A stretch of 43,143 bases of DNA, from positions 1-43,143 of the forward strand of contig JAVVSB010000013.1 of NCBI GenBank assembly GCA_036654415.1, read 5' to 3'. Of the stretch, positions 33,355-42,790 are shown piece by piece (within the stretch, counting starts at the first letter, position 1; each line of letters opens with the position of its first letter). The notes below the pieces were generated by a model. It saw only the letters and a list, made by a program, of their open reading frames with translations. It was not told where the DNA came from and made no database searches. Both the position numbers and the translations under genes were made by a program. This DNA comes from Mucinivorans sp036654415. GTDB lineage: Bacteria; Bacteroidota; Bacteroidia; Bacteroidales; Rikenellaceae.

Positions 33355-34602
33355 ATGAAACTTGCAAGTTTTTTGGGCGAAAGCCTCTCCATATCTTTGG
33401 CTTCTATCTTTAGCAATAAGCTACGTTCGGTACTCACTATGGCCATTATCGCCATTGGTATCATGGCTTTAGTGGGTATATTTACGGCTATTGAGTCCCT
33501 TAAACATAGTGTTACTGACTCTTTTTCGGCTTTGGGGGCTAATGGTTTTACCGTGGTGACCCGTATGCGAGGCAATGTCAATGGTAAGATGGTGCGGACT
33601 GTGAATTTTGATTACCTGCCTTACGACCAAGCCATGGAGTTTAAACATAAATTCTCCATCCCTTCCTCCATCTCTTTGTCTATGCGTGTTACGGGTGGTG
33701 CTACTGCCAAGTATCTATCTACCAAGACCAACCCCAATGTCAGGGTTGTTGGTGTAGATGATAATTTTTTGCGTAATAAGGCTATGGACCTAAGTTCGGG
33801 GCGTAATTTTTCAGCCATCGAGGTTAGTGCGGCGCGACCAGTGGCCATTATTGGCTCGGCTGTGGCCTCTACCCTTTTCGAAAACGAGAGTCCCATCGAC
33901 AAATACATTAACGTCAGCGGTGGCCAATATCGCGTTATTGGAGTCATCAAGAGTAAAGGTAGTTCCATGGGTATGGGCAACAATCAAGACCAACAAATTA
34001 TCATTCCTATTACTACCGCGCGCGCCAATTTTTCGCTCTCTCGTCCCGATGTGCCCATTTCTGTTGTTCCCGACGACCCCAAGATGTTGGATGTGGCCGC
34101 CAGCGAGGCTGAGGGGCTTTTTCGTGTTATCCGCGGGCTTAGTGCCACTGACGAGAATGATTTTGCCATTGAGCGTAGTGACTCCATGGTTGCCATGATG
34201 CTGGATAATATCAAGATGATAACCTTGGTTGCATCGCTTATTGGCTTTATTACTTTATTGGGGGCGGCCATTGGATTGATGAATATAATGTTGGTTTCTG
34301 TGGCCGAGCGTACTCGCGAAATAGGTACCCGCAAGGCCCTTGGAGCTCGTCCTATGTCCATCCGTTTGCAATTTCTCTTCGAGGCAATTATCATCTCGCA
34401 GATGGGTGGCGTTTTTGGAATTATTTTTGGCATCCTTATTGGTAATGTGGTGGGGCTGATGACTGGAGCCGAATTTTTTGTCCCCTGGCTTTGGATGACC
34501 ATGGGGGTGGTAATATGTTTGGTGGTGGGTGTTAGCTCTGGTTATCTGCCCGCCAACAAGGCTGCCAAGATGGACCCTGTCGAGGCTCTGAGGTATGAAT
34601 AA
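33355..34602 (+). CDS. FtsX/MacB-type ABC transporter permease
   Basis: A 415-residue inner-membrane protein with the four-span FtsX layout. One N-terminal span lies at about residues 21-45 and a large periplasmic MacB core at about 50-280. Three C-terminal spans follow at about 283-310, 330-360 and 370-400. The cytoplasmic loop AERTREIGTRKALGARP is the FtsX coupling motif that contacts the ATPase. No ATP-binding subunit is adjacent, so the partner must be encoded elsewhere. MacB-type systems usually act as periplasmic mechanotransmitters or extrude peptides, lipoproteins or drugs. The next gene starts after 27 nt and may be co-transcribed. Confidence 0.9.
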   Translation: MKLASFLGESLSISLASIFSNKLRSVLTMAIIAIGIMALVGIFTAIESLKHSVTDSFSALGANGFTVVTRMRGNVNGKMVRTVNFDYLPYDQAMEFKHKFSIPSSISLSMRVTGGATAKYLSTKTNPNVRVVGVDDNFLRNKAMDLSSGRNFSAIEVSAARPVAIIGSAVASTLFENESPIDKYINVSGGQYRVIGVIKSKGSSMGMGNNQDQQIIIPITTARANFSLSRPDVPISVVPDDPKMLDVAASEAEGLFRVIRGLSATDENDFAIERSDSMVAMMLDNIKMITLVASLIGFITLLGAAIGLMNIMLVSVAERTREIGTRKALGARPMSIRLQFLFEAIIISQMGGVFGIIFGILIGNVVGLMTGAEFFVPWLWMTMGVVICLVVGVSSGYLPANKAAKMDPVEALRYE

Positions 34603-34629
34603 CAGTGAGTAAGTAAAAATAATGGCATT

Positions 34630-36750
34630 ATGAAAAGGACTATCTTAACCATTCTGTTTTTAACCATTTCCCTCTCAGGGGTGTCACAGCTGCGCTTATG
34701 GGTTGCTCCCAATGGCAATGACCGTGCCTCTGGTTCTGAGACTCGTCCATTGCGCACCATCCAGAGAGCTGTTGATTTGGCAGCTTCTGTTGCTGATAGT
34801 TCCATCGACATAGTGCTCCATGGTGGAGACTATTCATTGGACAAGAGTGTTGAGATTTGCGATTCATCTTTTTTGTCCAAACATTTGACCATTAGTGCAG
34901 CTCCTGGTCAAAAGGTGTCAGTTAACGGGGCTATCTCCATCAATCCTCTTAAGGTCAAAACAGTCACTGACCCTATTCTTTTGCAGCGTATGGCTGAGCA
35001 GTCGCGTTCTAAAGTTCGGGTTATTGACCTCTCGGGTAGTGATATTCCGCTCACGGGGCTCCACTGCTCGGGTTTTGGACGGCCATCTGTTGCTGCGTGG
35101 AGCGAAATTTTTGTCAATGATAGCTCCATGCAACTTGCTCGTTGGCCAAACGATTCGATGGCCCTTATCGGTAAAATTATTGTGGGTGGCAATGAAAAAG
35201 ATAAGGCAGAGGGACGCTTGCCTATTTTTCAGTGCAACACCTCGCGCCTTAGCCAATGGACTCAGGCCAAGGATATGTGGATTAGTGGCTATTTTGGCCA
35301 TGGTTATGCCGATGATATGGTGGCCGTGAAGTCCATCAATCCTGAAGACAGTACTATTTCAGCTGCTCAGTTTACCACTTATGAATTCCTAACTGGGGCC
35401 CCCTTCCGTCAGTGGTTTGCTCTCAATCTTATCGAGGAGATTGACCAGCGTGGTGAATATGTACTAGATATTCAAAATCGTAAGATATACTTCTACCCGC
35501 CTTCTGAAGCTATTGAAACTATAAAACTATCAGTATTGGAGAATCCTCTTTTTATTATCGAGCATACGGCTAACGTCACTTTGCGTGGTCTTATTTTGGA
35601 GTGTTCGCGCGGGATGGGGGTCTATATGGCTGGAACCGAAAATGTGGTGGTTGAAAGCTGTCTTTTGCGTAATTTAGGCAATGTTGGTGTATGTATGGGG
35701 CAGGGGACCCTTTCAGTTCCCAATACTACCGTTAAGCCCCATTCCATGGAGGCTGGAGGCACAGTAGTGCGAGGTCAGGTGGGAGATGTGATGGGTAAAC
35801 TCTATCAGGATGTACTCTATTTTCGCAATGGTGGTCATCGCAATGGCGTGCGTAATTGTATCATTGATAATGTAGGGGCGGGTGGTGTGAATATGAGTGG
35901 TGGTAATAGGATTACTTTAGAGCGTGGTGAAAATTTTGTCGAGAATTGTCGTATTACCAATTACAATCGTATTGAAAAGTCCTATCGTCCAGCCGTCTGG
36001 ATTGATGGTGTGGGTAACCGTATAAGTCGTCTTGATATCTCCGAGGCTCCGAGTATGGCCATCATTCTTCACGGCAACGACCACCTGGTGGAGCTTTGCC
36101 GCATTACCAATGTCTGTCATGAGGTTGACGACCAGGGGGCCATCTATTATGGACGTGACCCATCGGAGCGTGGTATTGTCATCCGCTACTGTTTTTTCAA
36201 AGACCTCAGCCCTCGTCACCGTGTAACGGCCACCTATCATGATGATGGGGCGTGCGCGGCTGAGCTTTATGGTAACATCTATTTGCGGGCTGGTTCCATG
36301 CCTGTCCTTATTGGTGGGGGGCACGACAATGTCTATCGTAACAATATTTTTATGTTTTCGCCCTTGGCCATTCACATCGACAACAGGATGCAGGGGTGGG
36401 GAGCTAATATGGTAGCTAAGGATGGCATCATCGAGCAACGTCTCCATGCTGTCTGTCATACCTGTCCGCCTTACTCCACCGCTTACCCCGCCCTGGTGAA
36501 TTATCTGATAGAAAATCCAGCACAGCCCAAACGTAATATATTTGAGGGTAATCTGTTTTACAAGGTGAACAAAGTACTCGATGGACAGAGTTCTTGGGGT
36601 GAGTGGTGGAATAATTGGGCCACCAATACCGACCCTGGTTTTGTGGATGAGAACCAGCCTCTCAAGGGTTTCCGTGCTGATGCTCCTATTTTTAAATATA
36701 TTGAGGGGTTTCCCGAAATTCCATTTAGCAAAATAGGCTGTGATTTGTAG
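34630..36750 (+). CDS. Secreted right-handed beta-helix protein, GH141-like
   Basis: A 706-residue exported protein with signal peptide MKRTILTILFLTISLSGVSQ and cleavage near residue 19-20. The motif WVAPNGNDRASGSETRP (24-40) is the usual opening of beta-helix carbohydrate enzymes. PbH1-type coils follow from about residue 310 to 590. The segments DDQGAIYYGRDPSERG (500-514), HDDG (537-540) and IGGGHDNVYRNNIF (561-574) resemble GH141-type glycosidases, which include an alpha-L-fucosidase active on pectin. The substrate cannot be assigned, and polysaccharide lyase is an alternative. There are no SusC/SusD genes nearby, so it is not in a classical polysaccharide utilization locus. Confidence 0.7.
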   Translation: MKRTILTILFLTISLSGVSQLRLWVAPNGNDRASGSETRPLRTIQRAVDLAASVADSSIDIVLHGGDYSLDKSVEICDSSFLSKHLTISAAPGQKVSVNGAISINPLKVKTVTDPILLQRMAEQSRSKVRVIDLSGSDIPLTGLHCSGFGRPSVAAWSEIFVNDSSMQLARWPNDSMALIGKIIVGGNEKDKAEGRLPIFQCNTSRLSQWTQAKDMWISGYFGHGYADDMVAVKSINPEDSTISAAQFTTYEFLTGAPFRQWFALNLIEEIDQRGEYVLDIQNRKIYFYPPSEAIETIKLSVLENPLFIIEHTANVTLRGLILECSRGMGVYMAGTENVVVESCLLRNLGNVGVCMGQGTLSVPNTTVKPHSMEAGGTVVRGQVGDVMGKLYQDVLYFRNGGHRNGVRNCIIDNVGAGGVNMSGGNRITLERGENFVENCRITNYNRIEKSYRPAVWIDGVGNRISRLDISEAPSMAIILHGNDHLVELCRITNVCHEVDDQGAIYYGRDPSERGIVIRYCFFKDLSPRHRVTATYHDDGACAAELYGNIYLRAGSMPVLIGGGHDNVYRNNIFMFSPLAIHIDNRMQGWGANMVAKDGIIEQRLHAVCHTCPPYSTAYPALVNYLIENPAQPKRNIFEGNLFYKVNKVLDGQSSWGEWWNNWATNTDPGFVDENQPLKGFRADAPIFKYIEGFPEIPFSKIGCDL

Positions 36751-36759
36751 AATTTTTTG

Positions 36760-36767
36760 TATTTTTG
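36760..36767 (+). promoter_or_regulatory. -7-like promoter element before the two-TM protein gene
   Basis: TATTTTTG matches TAnnTTTG and lies 29 nt before the ATG at 36797. The only nearby TTTG (36744-36747) is just 12 nt upstream, so the -33 box is not supported. Confidence 0.3.
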
Positions 36768-36796
36768 TCGCTTAACAGTTTACTTAATTTTTGAAA

Positions 36797-37243
36797 ATGA
36801 AACTCTATCTAATTCGTGTTGTCAAATACATTTTGCAACTTGTGGTCTTGTTTTTTGTGATGTATGGTCTGTTGCTAGCCTTTGGCTCCAGCGAGGTGCC
36901 TCTGAGCGAGATGTTTGCCAGTTATCGTGGCTACGTGTTGGTTGGTGCTGTGCTCTTTTTTGCTATTTTACAGCCTTTTTTTGGTTTCACCACCAAGGCT
37001 CTCACCTTTGATGCCTCTAATCGCACCGAGGAGCTGGATCGTGTGATGAATATGTGTGGCTACAAACGTGTGGGCGGTACACCTCAAAGTCTGGTTTATC
37101 GCGCTGAGGGGCTGCCCAAAAAATTGGCCACTATGTGGGAAGACCAAGTGACCGTGACCACTTCAGATGGCCTATCTTTAATGAATGGCCCGCGCAAAGA
37201 GGTTGTTAAGGCCGTTTTTCGCACTGGAACATATATCTCTTAA
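36797..37243 (+). CDS. Two-TM membrane protein of unknown function
   Basis: I do not recognise this 148-residue protein. It has two hydrophobic spans (about residues 10-28 and 40-60). A C-terminal soluble part follows, with the pattern EGLPKKLATMWEDQVTVTTSDG and then LMNGPRKEVVKAVF. This part could be a small PH-like or beta-sandwich domain on the cytoplasmic side, which is inference from the strand-like pattern. The frame is open from a TTG at 36791, but the ATG at 36797 is the better start. The S41 protease gene starts 16 nt later, so the two may be co-transcribed. Confidence 0.75.
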   Translation: MKLYLIRVVKYILQLVVLFFVMYGLLLAFGSSEVPLSEMFASYRGYVLVGAVLFFAILQPFFGFTTKALTFDASNRTEELDRVMNMCGYKRVGGTPQSLVYRAEGLPKKLATMWEDQVTVTTSDGLSLMNGPRKEVVKAVFRTGTYIS

Positions 37244-37259
37244 AAGTTTGATTAGCTTT

Positions 37260-38915
37260 ATGAAAAAAGTATTTCTGATACTACTCTTTTTGGTTGTTGT
37301 GCCCTGCGTTATGGCTCAGAGCAACAATAAAAATGATTTTAAACTTGGTAAGGCTCTCGAAATTTTTGCCAATCTAATGAGTCAAACCTCTGTCATGTAT
37401 GTCGACTCAATCGACCCCGAGGGGATGATAAAGAGGGCTGCCGATGCCATGTTTGATGGTTTGGACCCTTATACTGAGTACCTGCCCGAAAGTAAAATGG
37501 ATGATTTTGAATTCTCCACCACTGGTAAATATGGTGGTGTAGGGGCGTTGATTCGTCAAAATGGGCCGTGGGTCGAGATATTGGAGCCATATCTCAATAC
37601 CCCAGCTGATAAAGCTGGTCTTAAGGCGGGTGATAGGATTTTGGCCATCGATGGGGTTAGTATGAAGTCTATGGGAGCTCCCAAGGTGAGTGCTACCCTC
37701 AAAGGTAATGCGGGCGATAAGTTAACCGTACTCATAGCCCCTATCTCCGACACCAACACCACTCGAGAGGTGGTTCTTGTGCGCGAACGTATCACCTTGC
37801 CTTCAGTCCCATATTTTGGAGTTCTAAAGGGTAAGATTGGCTATATCATGCTCACCAGTTTTACTGATAATTGTGCCTCAGAGGTGCGTCATGCTCTGCT
37901 TGAGTTGATTGAAAAGTACAAAATCGAGGGCCTCGTTTTGGATTTACGTGGTAACGGTGGTGGCGTTGTTGGACAATCTATATCTATTGCTGGGCTCTTC
38001 TTGCCTCATGGTACCGAGGTGGTAAGCCTTCGTGGTCGTACGCCTCAGAGTAATACTATTTATAAAACCACTGGCTCTCCACTGGCTCCCAATTTACCAC
38101 TGGCCGTATTGGTCAATAGCTCTTCGGCTTCGGCCTCAGAAATACTCGCTGGTGCCATCCAAGACCTCGACCGAGGTGTCATTCTTGGTCAACGTAGCTT
38201 TGGTAAAGGGTTGGTACAGGGCACTCATACGGTTGGTTACGGCGCATTTTTGAAGGTAACTACGGCTCGTTATTATACCCCAAGTGGGCGTTCTATTCAA
38301 GCCTTGGATTACACTCATCGTCGCGAGGATGGCTCGGTTGGCACTGTGCCTGACTCACTTATAACCGAGTTTAAAACTACTAATGGGCGTAAGGTTTACA
38401 ATGGTGGAGGTGTCAATCCTGATGTTAAGTTAGAGGCTCAGTATTTGAGTAAATTTACGGCCATCTTGTTGGGTTTCGGTTTTATTGATAGTTTTGCCAA
38501 CGAGTATGCAGCCATCCATCCTGCCGATTCTAATTTTAAGGTCGATGGTGTGCTCTATAACGATTTTAAAAACTACATGAAAGACAAGACCATTAAGTAC
38601 CGTTCGCAGAGTGATATCACTTTGGAGAAGTTGCGTCAAATGGCTGTTCTTGAAAAATATTCTGACCGTATCACTGTGGAGTTAGATGCCATAGCCGCAA
38701 AAATCAAAGAGGATAAAGATGCCGAACTCAATATCTCATCCGATGATATTAAGCGAGCTCTGACCGATGCCATTTTGCAGCGCTGGTTTTATCTAGGTGG
38801 CCGCATTCAACACTCCTTGCTCAGTGACGCCGAGGCTACTCGTGCAGCCGAGTTGCTAAACAATAAAACAGAGTATGAACGTATACTAAAAGAACAAGAT
38901 ACTACTAAGAATTAA
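37260..38915 (+). CDS. S41-family carboxy-terminal processing protease
   Basis: A 551-residue envelope serine protease of the CtpA/Prc type, cutting proteins near exposed C-termini. The signal peptide is MKKVFLILLFLVVVPCVMA. A PDZ domain spans about residues 85-165, with GDRILAIDGVSM. The catalytic core has the nucleophile S289 in NSSSASASE and the general base K316 in FGKGLVQ, both intact. A helical C-terminal region follows. The frame is open further upstream, into the preceding gene. The ATG at 37260 is chosen because it gives a proper signal peptide. leuS starts 8 nt after its stop codon. Confidence 0.93.
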   Translation: MKKVFLILLFLVVVPCVMAQSNNKNDFKLGKALEIFANLMSQTSVMYVDSIDPEGMIKRAADAMFDGLDPYTEYLPESKMDDFEFSTTGKYGGVGALIRQNGPWVEILEPYLNTPADKAGLKAGDRILAIDGVSMKSMGAPKVSATLKGNAGDKLTVLIAPISDTNTTREVVLVRERITLPSVPYFGVLKGKIGYIMLTSFTDNCASEVRHALLELIEKYKIEGLVLDLRGNGGGVVGQSISIAGLFLPHGTEVVSLRGRTPQSNTIYKTTGSPLAPNLPLAVLVNSSSASASEILAGAIQDLDRGVILGQRSFGKGLVQGTHTVGYGAFLKVTTARYYTPSGRSIQALDYTHRREDGSVGTVPDSLITEFKTTNGRKVYNGGGVNPDVKLEAQYLSKFTAILLGFGFIDSFANEYAAIHPADSNFKVDGVLYNDFKNYMKDKTIKYRSQSDITLEKLRQMAVLEKYSDRITVELDAIAAKIKEDKDAELNISSDDIKRALTDAILQRWFYLGGRIQHSLLSDAEATRAAELLNNKTEYERILKEQDTTKN

Positions 38916-38923
38916 TTATAATT

Positions 38924-41563
38924 ATGAGCGAATACGATTTTAAAGAGATTGAGAAGAGATGGCAGCAAAAATGGGTCGAGCAGCAGACCTACCGTGTGGA
39001 GATAGACCATAGCCGTCCTAAATTTTATGTGCTGGATATGTTTCCCTACCCCTCTGGTGCGGGGCTACACGTGGGCCATCCACTGGGCTATATAGCCTCT
39101 GATATTTACAGCCGTTTTAAACGTCAAAAGGGGTTCAATGTTCTACACCCTATGGGTTATGATGCTTTTGGCCTTCCAGCCGAGCAGTATGCCATCCAGA
39201 CAGGTCAGCATCCAGCCACCACCACAGAAAAAAATATTGCTCGCTACCGCGAACAGATGGATAAGATAGGTTTTTCTTATGATTGGTCACGTGAAATACG
39301 CACTTCGGACCCCGAATATTACAAGTGGACACAGTGGGCTTTTGAGCAGATGTTCAACCACTACTATGACCCTATAACTAAGCAGGCACGGCCTATTTCC
39401 GAAATTGAGCATCTCCACACCGCTGAGGAGTTGATGCGTGATTATCGTTTAGCCTATCAGGCTGTGACTATGGTCAACTGGTGCGAGGCTCTGGGGACAG
39501 TCTTGGCTAATGATGAGGTCAAGGATGGTCTTAGCGAGCGTGGTGGTTACCCTGTGGTTCAAAAACCGATGAAACAGTGGCTGCTCCGTGTGACGGCCTA
39601 TGCTCAGCGGTTGGTTGATGGACTTGACTCTCTGGAGTGGAGCGAATCACTCAAAGAGATTCAACGCAATTGGATTGGTCGTTCAACTGGCTCTACCATG
39701 TTTTTTCCCATCGAAGAGAGCGACAAAAAATTGGAGATTTTTACAACCCGAGCCGATACGGTTTTTGGGGTCACTTTTATGGTTTTGGCTCCCGAACATG
39801 AGTGGGTTACTAGCCTGACCACCCCAGAGCAACGGGTCGAGGTAGAGTCCTATCGCGAGCAGACTAAAAAACGTTCTGAGCGTGAACGTATAGCGGATAC
39901 CCGCCGTGTGAGTGGAGCTTTTACTGGCTCTTATGCACTGAATCCATTCAATGGCACTCGTATCCCCATTTTTATTAGTGAATATGTCTTGGCTGGTTAC
40001 GGAACGGGGGCTATTATGGCTGTTCCAGCTCATGATAGCCGTGACTACGCCTTTGCCAAACACTTTTCACTGCCCATTATTCCCATTATTGAGTGCGATA
40101 TCTCCTCGGAGAGTTATGATGCCAAGGATGGCAAGTTAATTAATTCTGACTTCCTTAATGGCTTGGAGGTTAAGCAGGCTATCGAGCGTATGTTCCAGGA
40201 AATTGAGAGCCGTGGCATAGGCTTTAAAAAGATAAATTACCGCCTTCGCGATGCTATCTTCTCGCGCCAACGCTATTGGGGTGAGCCTTTCCCAGTCTAT
40301 TATGTCAATGGTGAGCCACACCTTTTGCCTGAGGATAAACTCCCCTTGGAGTTGCCTCCCATCGAGGACTTTACCCCCACTCACGATGGTCAGCCCCCTT
40401 TGGCTCGCGTTCATGGATGGCAGTTCGAGACCTCTACCATGCCAGGCTTTGCTGGCTCTTCGGCCTACTATCTGCGCTACATGGATCCCCACAACAATGA
40501 CGCTTTGGTGGGGCATTCTGCCAATGAATATTGGCAGAATGTAGACCTGTATTTGGGTGGTATCGAGCACGCTACGGGCCACTTAATATATTCTCGTTTT
40601 TGGAATTTTTTCCTCTACGACATAGGAGCAGTTTGTCGGGAGGAGCCTTTTAAGAAGCTTATTAATCAAGGGATGATTCAGGGGCGTTCTAATTTTGTCT
40701 ACCGTATCAAAGGTACTAAAACTTATGTTTCGTGTGGTCTCAAGGAGAGTTATGATACCCAACAGATACATGTTGATGTTAATATAGTTCGCAATGATGT
40801 GCTCGATATTGATGCTTTTAAAGCTTGGATGCCCGAATACCATGATGCTGAGTTTGTGTTGGAAGATGGTAGATATATTTGTGGTTGGGCGGTTGAGAAG
40901 ATGAGCAAATCAATGTACAATGTGGTCAATCCCGATATGATTGTCGATAAGTTTGGTGCCGACACCCTTCGTATGTACGAGATGTTCCTCGGGCCTTTAC
41001 AGCAGAGCAAACCTTGGGACACAAATGGTATTGATGGGGTGCATAAGTTTCTCAAACGTCTGTGGCGTATTTGCGAGTGCTCCACCGATGTAGCCCCGAG
41101 TGCCGCTGAACTTAAGAGCCTGCACAAAACCATTAAAAAGGTGAGTGATGATATCGAAAGCTTTTCGTTCAACACTGCTGTGAGTGCCTCTATGATTTGT
41201 CTTAACGAGCTCTATGAGTTCAAGACCACCTCGCGCGAATTACTTCGTTCTTTGGTTGTTTTGATGGCTCCCTTCACTCCGCATATTGCCGAGGAACTTT
41301 GGCAGTTTATGGGTGGTCAGGGGTCTGTATGCGATGCTCCATATCCTGTTTTCAATGCCGACTATTTAGTTGAAGATAGCTTTGAGTACCCAGTGTCCAT
41401 CAACGGTAAGATGCGTTTCAAACGGCTCTTTGCCCTTGGTTTGGATAGGGCCGAAATAGAGAGAGAGATTGTCGCCGATGCGCAGACCCTTAAGTATACC
41501 CAGGGTCGCCCAATCAAGAAAATTATTGTAGTTCAGGGGAAGATTATTAACATAGTTGCCTAA
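38924..41563 (+). CDS. leuS: Leucyl-tRNA synthetase
   Basis: Charges tRNA-Leu with leucine. The 879-residue class I synthetase has the HIGH motif as HVGH (49-52) and KMSKS at 659-663. The CP1 editing domain is intact, with TTRADTVFGVTF and GTGAIMAVPAHDSRDY. The anticodon-binding helical domain ends IIVVQGKIINIVA. The length is within the normal range. It is packed tightly between the S41 protease gene (8 nt) and the YitT-family gene (7 nt), suggesting a shared transcript. Confidence 0.97.
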   Translation: MSEYDFKEIEKRWQQKWVEQQTYRVEIDHSRPKFYVLDMFPYPSGAGLHVGHPLGYIASDIYSRFKRQKGFNVLHPMGYDAFGLPAEQYAIQTGQHPATTTEKNIARYREQMDKIGFSYDWSREIRTSDPEYYKWTQWAFEQMFNHYYDPITKQARPISEIEHLHTAEELMRDYRLAYQAVTMVNWCEALGTVLANDEVKDGLSERGGYPVVQKPMKQWLLRVTAYAQRLVDGLDSLEWSESLKEIQRNWIGRSTGSTMFFPIEESDKKLEIFTTRADTVFGVTFMVLAPEHEWVTSLTTPEQRVEVESYREQTKKRSERERIADTRRVSGAFTGSYALNPFNGTRIPIFISEYVLAGYGTGAIMAVPAHDSRDYAFAKHFSLPIIPIIECDISSESYDAKDGKLINSDFLNGLEVKQAIERMFQEIESRGIGFKKINYRLRDAIFSRQRYWGEPFPVYYVNGEPHLLPEDKLPLELPPIEDFTPTHDGQPPLARVHGWQFETSTMPGFAGSSAYYLRYMDPHNNDALVGHSANEYWQNVDLYLGGIEHATGHLIYSRFWNFFLYDIGAVCREEPFKKLINQGMIQGRSNFVYRIKGTKTYVSCGLKESYDTQQIHVDVNIVRNDVLDIDAFKAWMPEYHDAEFVLEDGRYICGWAVEKMSKSMYNVVNPDMIVDKFGADTLRMYEMFLGPLQQSKPWDTNGIDGVHKFLKRLWRICECSTDVAPSAAELKSLHKTIKKVSDDIESFSFNTAVSASMICLNELYEFKTTSRELLRSLVVLMAPFTPHIAEELWQFMGGQGSVCDAPYPVFNADYLVEDSFEYPVSINGKMRFKRLFALGLDRAEIEREIVADAQTLKYTQGRPIKKIIVVQGKIINIVA

Positions 41564-41570
41564 TAAAAAA

Positions 41571-42479
41571 ATGGGACAAAATTTGACGCTCAAAAAGGTG
41601 CTCCGTGAGATAAAAACTTACGGTATAATCTCTGTTGGGCTTATTATCTACTCTTTTGCTTTCACCACCATGCTCTTACCAGCTGGTATTGTGAGTGGTG
41701 GGGCAGGGGGGTTGGGTATGTTGCTCTACTACGCCTTTGGCGAGCATTTGACTCTTGGGGTCTACTATTTTATCGTCAATGCTGTCTTTATTTTTTTCGG
41801 GGTCATCATCATCGGCCCCAAGTTCGGTATAAAGACCATCTATGCCATTCTCTTTAACACCATGGCTCTGAGTCTTATGCAGCTCTATATTCCGCCAGAT
41901 ATTTTGGGCATGAATCCCGAGACCGACAAACTTTTGCTGGCCATTCTTGGTGGTGTGAGTGCTGGTGTGGGTATTGCTTTCTGCTTTACCCAAGGTGGTA
42001 GTAGTGGTGGTACCGATATTATTGCCATGATTATCAATAAGTACCGCAATATTTCGTTGGGCAAGATAATTATGATGTGCGATGTGCTCATCATCACCAG
42101 TTCCTATTTTGTCTTTGGCGAGATAAAACCTATCATCTACGGTTTTGTGACCATGGGTATGGTGGGTTACACCATAGATTTGGTGCTTTCGGGGTCGAAG
42201 CAGTCGGCGCAGATTATGATTTTTTCAAATAAGTACGATGAAATAGGTCATAAGATTATTCATGAGGCTCACCGTGGGGTCTCCTACCTTAATGGCGAGG
42301 GTGGCTTCTCTGGTCAGCCGCAAAAGGTGGTGGTGGTGGTTTGTCGCAAGAGCGAACAGAGCGAGATTTACCGCATCATCAAAGAGGTCGACCCCAATGC
42401 CTTTATCACCGTGGGTAGTGTAATGGGTGTCTTTGGTAAGGGGTTCGACTCGCTCCGCGATACCAAGAATAAGAAATAG
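41571..42479 (+). CDS. YitT-family membrane protein (DUF161/DUF2179)
   Basis: A 302-residue inner-membrane protein of unknown transport role. Five to six spans cover about residues 17-205, including the YitT repeat segments GIVSGGAGGLGMLLYYAFG and FTQGGSSGGTDIIAMI. The C-terminal DUF2179 soluble domain (about 215-300) has KVVVVVCRKSEQSEIYRIIKEVDPNAFITVG. A TTG at 41556 in the same frame overlaps leuS; the ATG at 41571 is preferred. It is the last intact gene before the decayed region. Confidence 0.9.
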   Translation: MGQNLTLKKVLREIKTYGIISVGLIIYSFAFTTMLLPAGIVSGGAGGLGMLLYYAFGEHLTLGVYYFIVNAVFIFFGVIIIGPKFGIKTIYAILFNTMALSLMQLYIPPDILGMNPETDKLLLAILGGVSAGVGIAFCFTQGGSSGGTDIIAMIINKYRNISLGKIIMMCDVLIITSSYFVFGEIKPIIYGFVTMGMVGYTIDLVLSGSKQSAQIMIFSNKYDEIGHKIIHEAHRGVSYLNGEGGFSGQPQKVVVVVCRKSEQSEIYRIIKEVDPNAFITVGSVMGVFGKGFDSLRDTKNKK

Positions 42480-42489
42480 ATTATGGTGA

Positions 42490-42514
42490 CTTCTAAAAGT
42501 GAAATTTTTAGAAG
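42490..42514. terminator. Weak hairpin after the YitT-family gene
   Basis: CTTCTAAAA (42490-42498) pairs with TTTTAGAAG (42506-42514) around a 7-nt loop. It has no T-run, so it is a weak terminator at best. It lies 10 nt after the stop codon. Confidence 0.4.
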
Positions 42515-42517
42515 CCC

Positions 42518-42765
42518 CAAATAAATTTCTATTCTTGTAAAACATACCATTCATGGGAGCGAGGAGCTAATGAGAACACTAATGGACTTATCAGGCAATA
42601 TAATCCCCAAGGGTACGGATTTTAGTGAAGTAACTAACAAACAGCTTCTGAGAAGATAGAAAATATTTACTGAATAATAGACCTCGTAAAAAATTCGGTT
42701 ACCTCACGCCAAACGAAAAATTTAAACAAATTATTAACCCGAATTCAGTTGCATTTGCAGGTTGA
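42518..42765 (+). pseudogene. IS30-family transposase, 3' remnant with frameshifts
   Basis: Only about the last 75 codons of an IS30 transposase are present. In one frame 42518-42598 reads through CKTYHSWERGANENTNG and LIRQY. In the next frame, from 42608, it reads KGTDFSEVTNKQLL. After a stop codon and further shifts it reads LNNRPRKKFGYLTPNEKF and ends NSVAFAG with a stop at 42763-42765. These are the conserved C-terminal DDE-region words of IS30 elements. At least three frame changes and the missing 5' part make it a dead copy. Its 3' end abuts a broken C11 peptidase gene. Confidence 0.85.
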
Positions 42766-42790
42766 ATTTAGCATAAGTTGAATTCAAGAC

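Noticed and set aside
42570..42660. Short + strand frame beginning MRTLMDLSG
   Set aside because: It is one frame of the frameshifted IS30 transposase remnant, not a separate gene.
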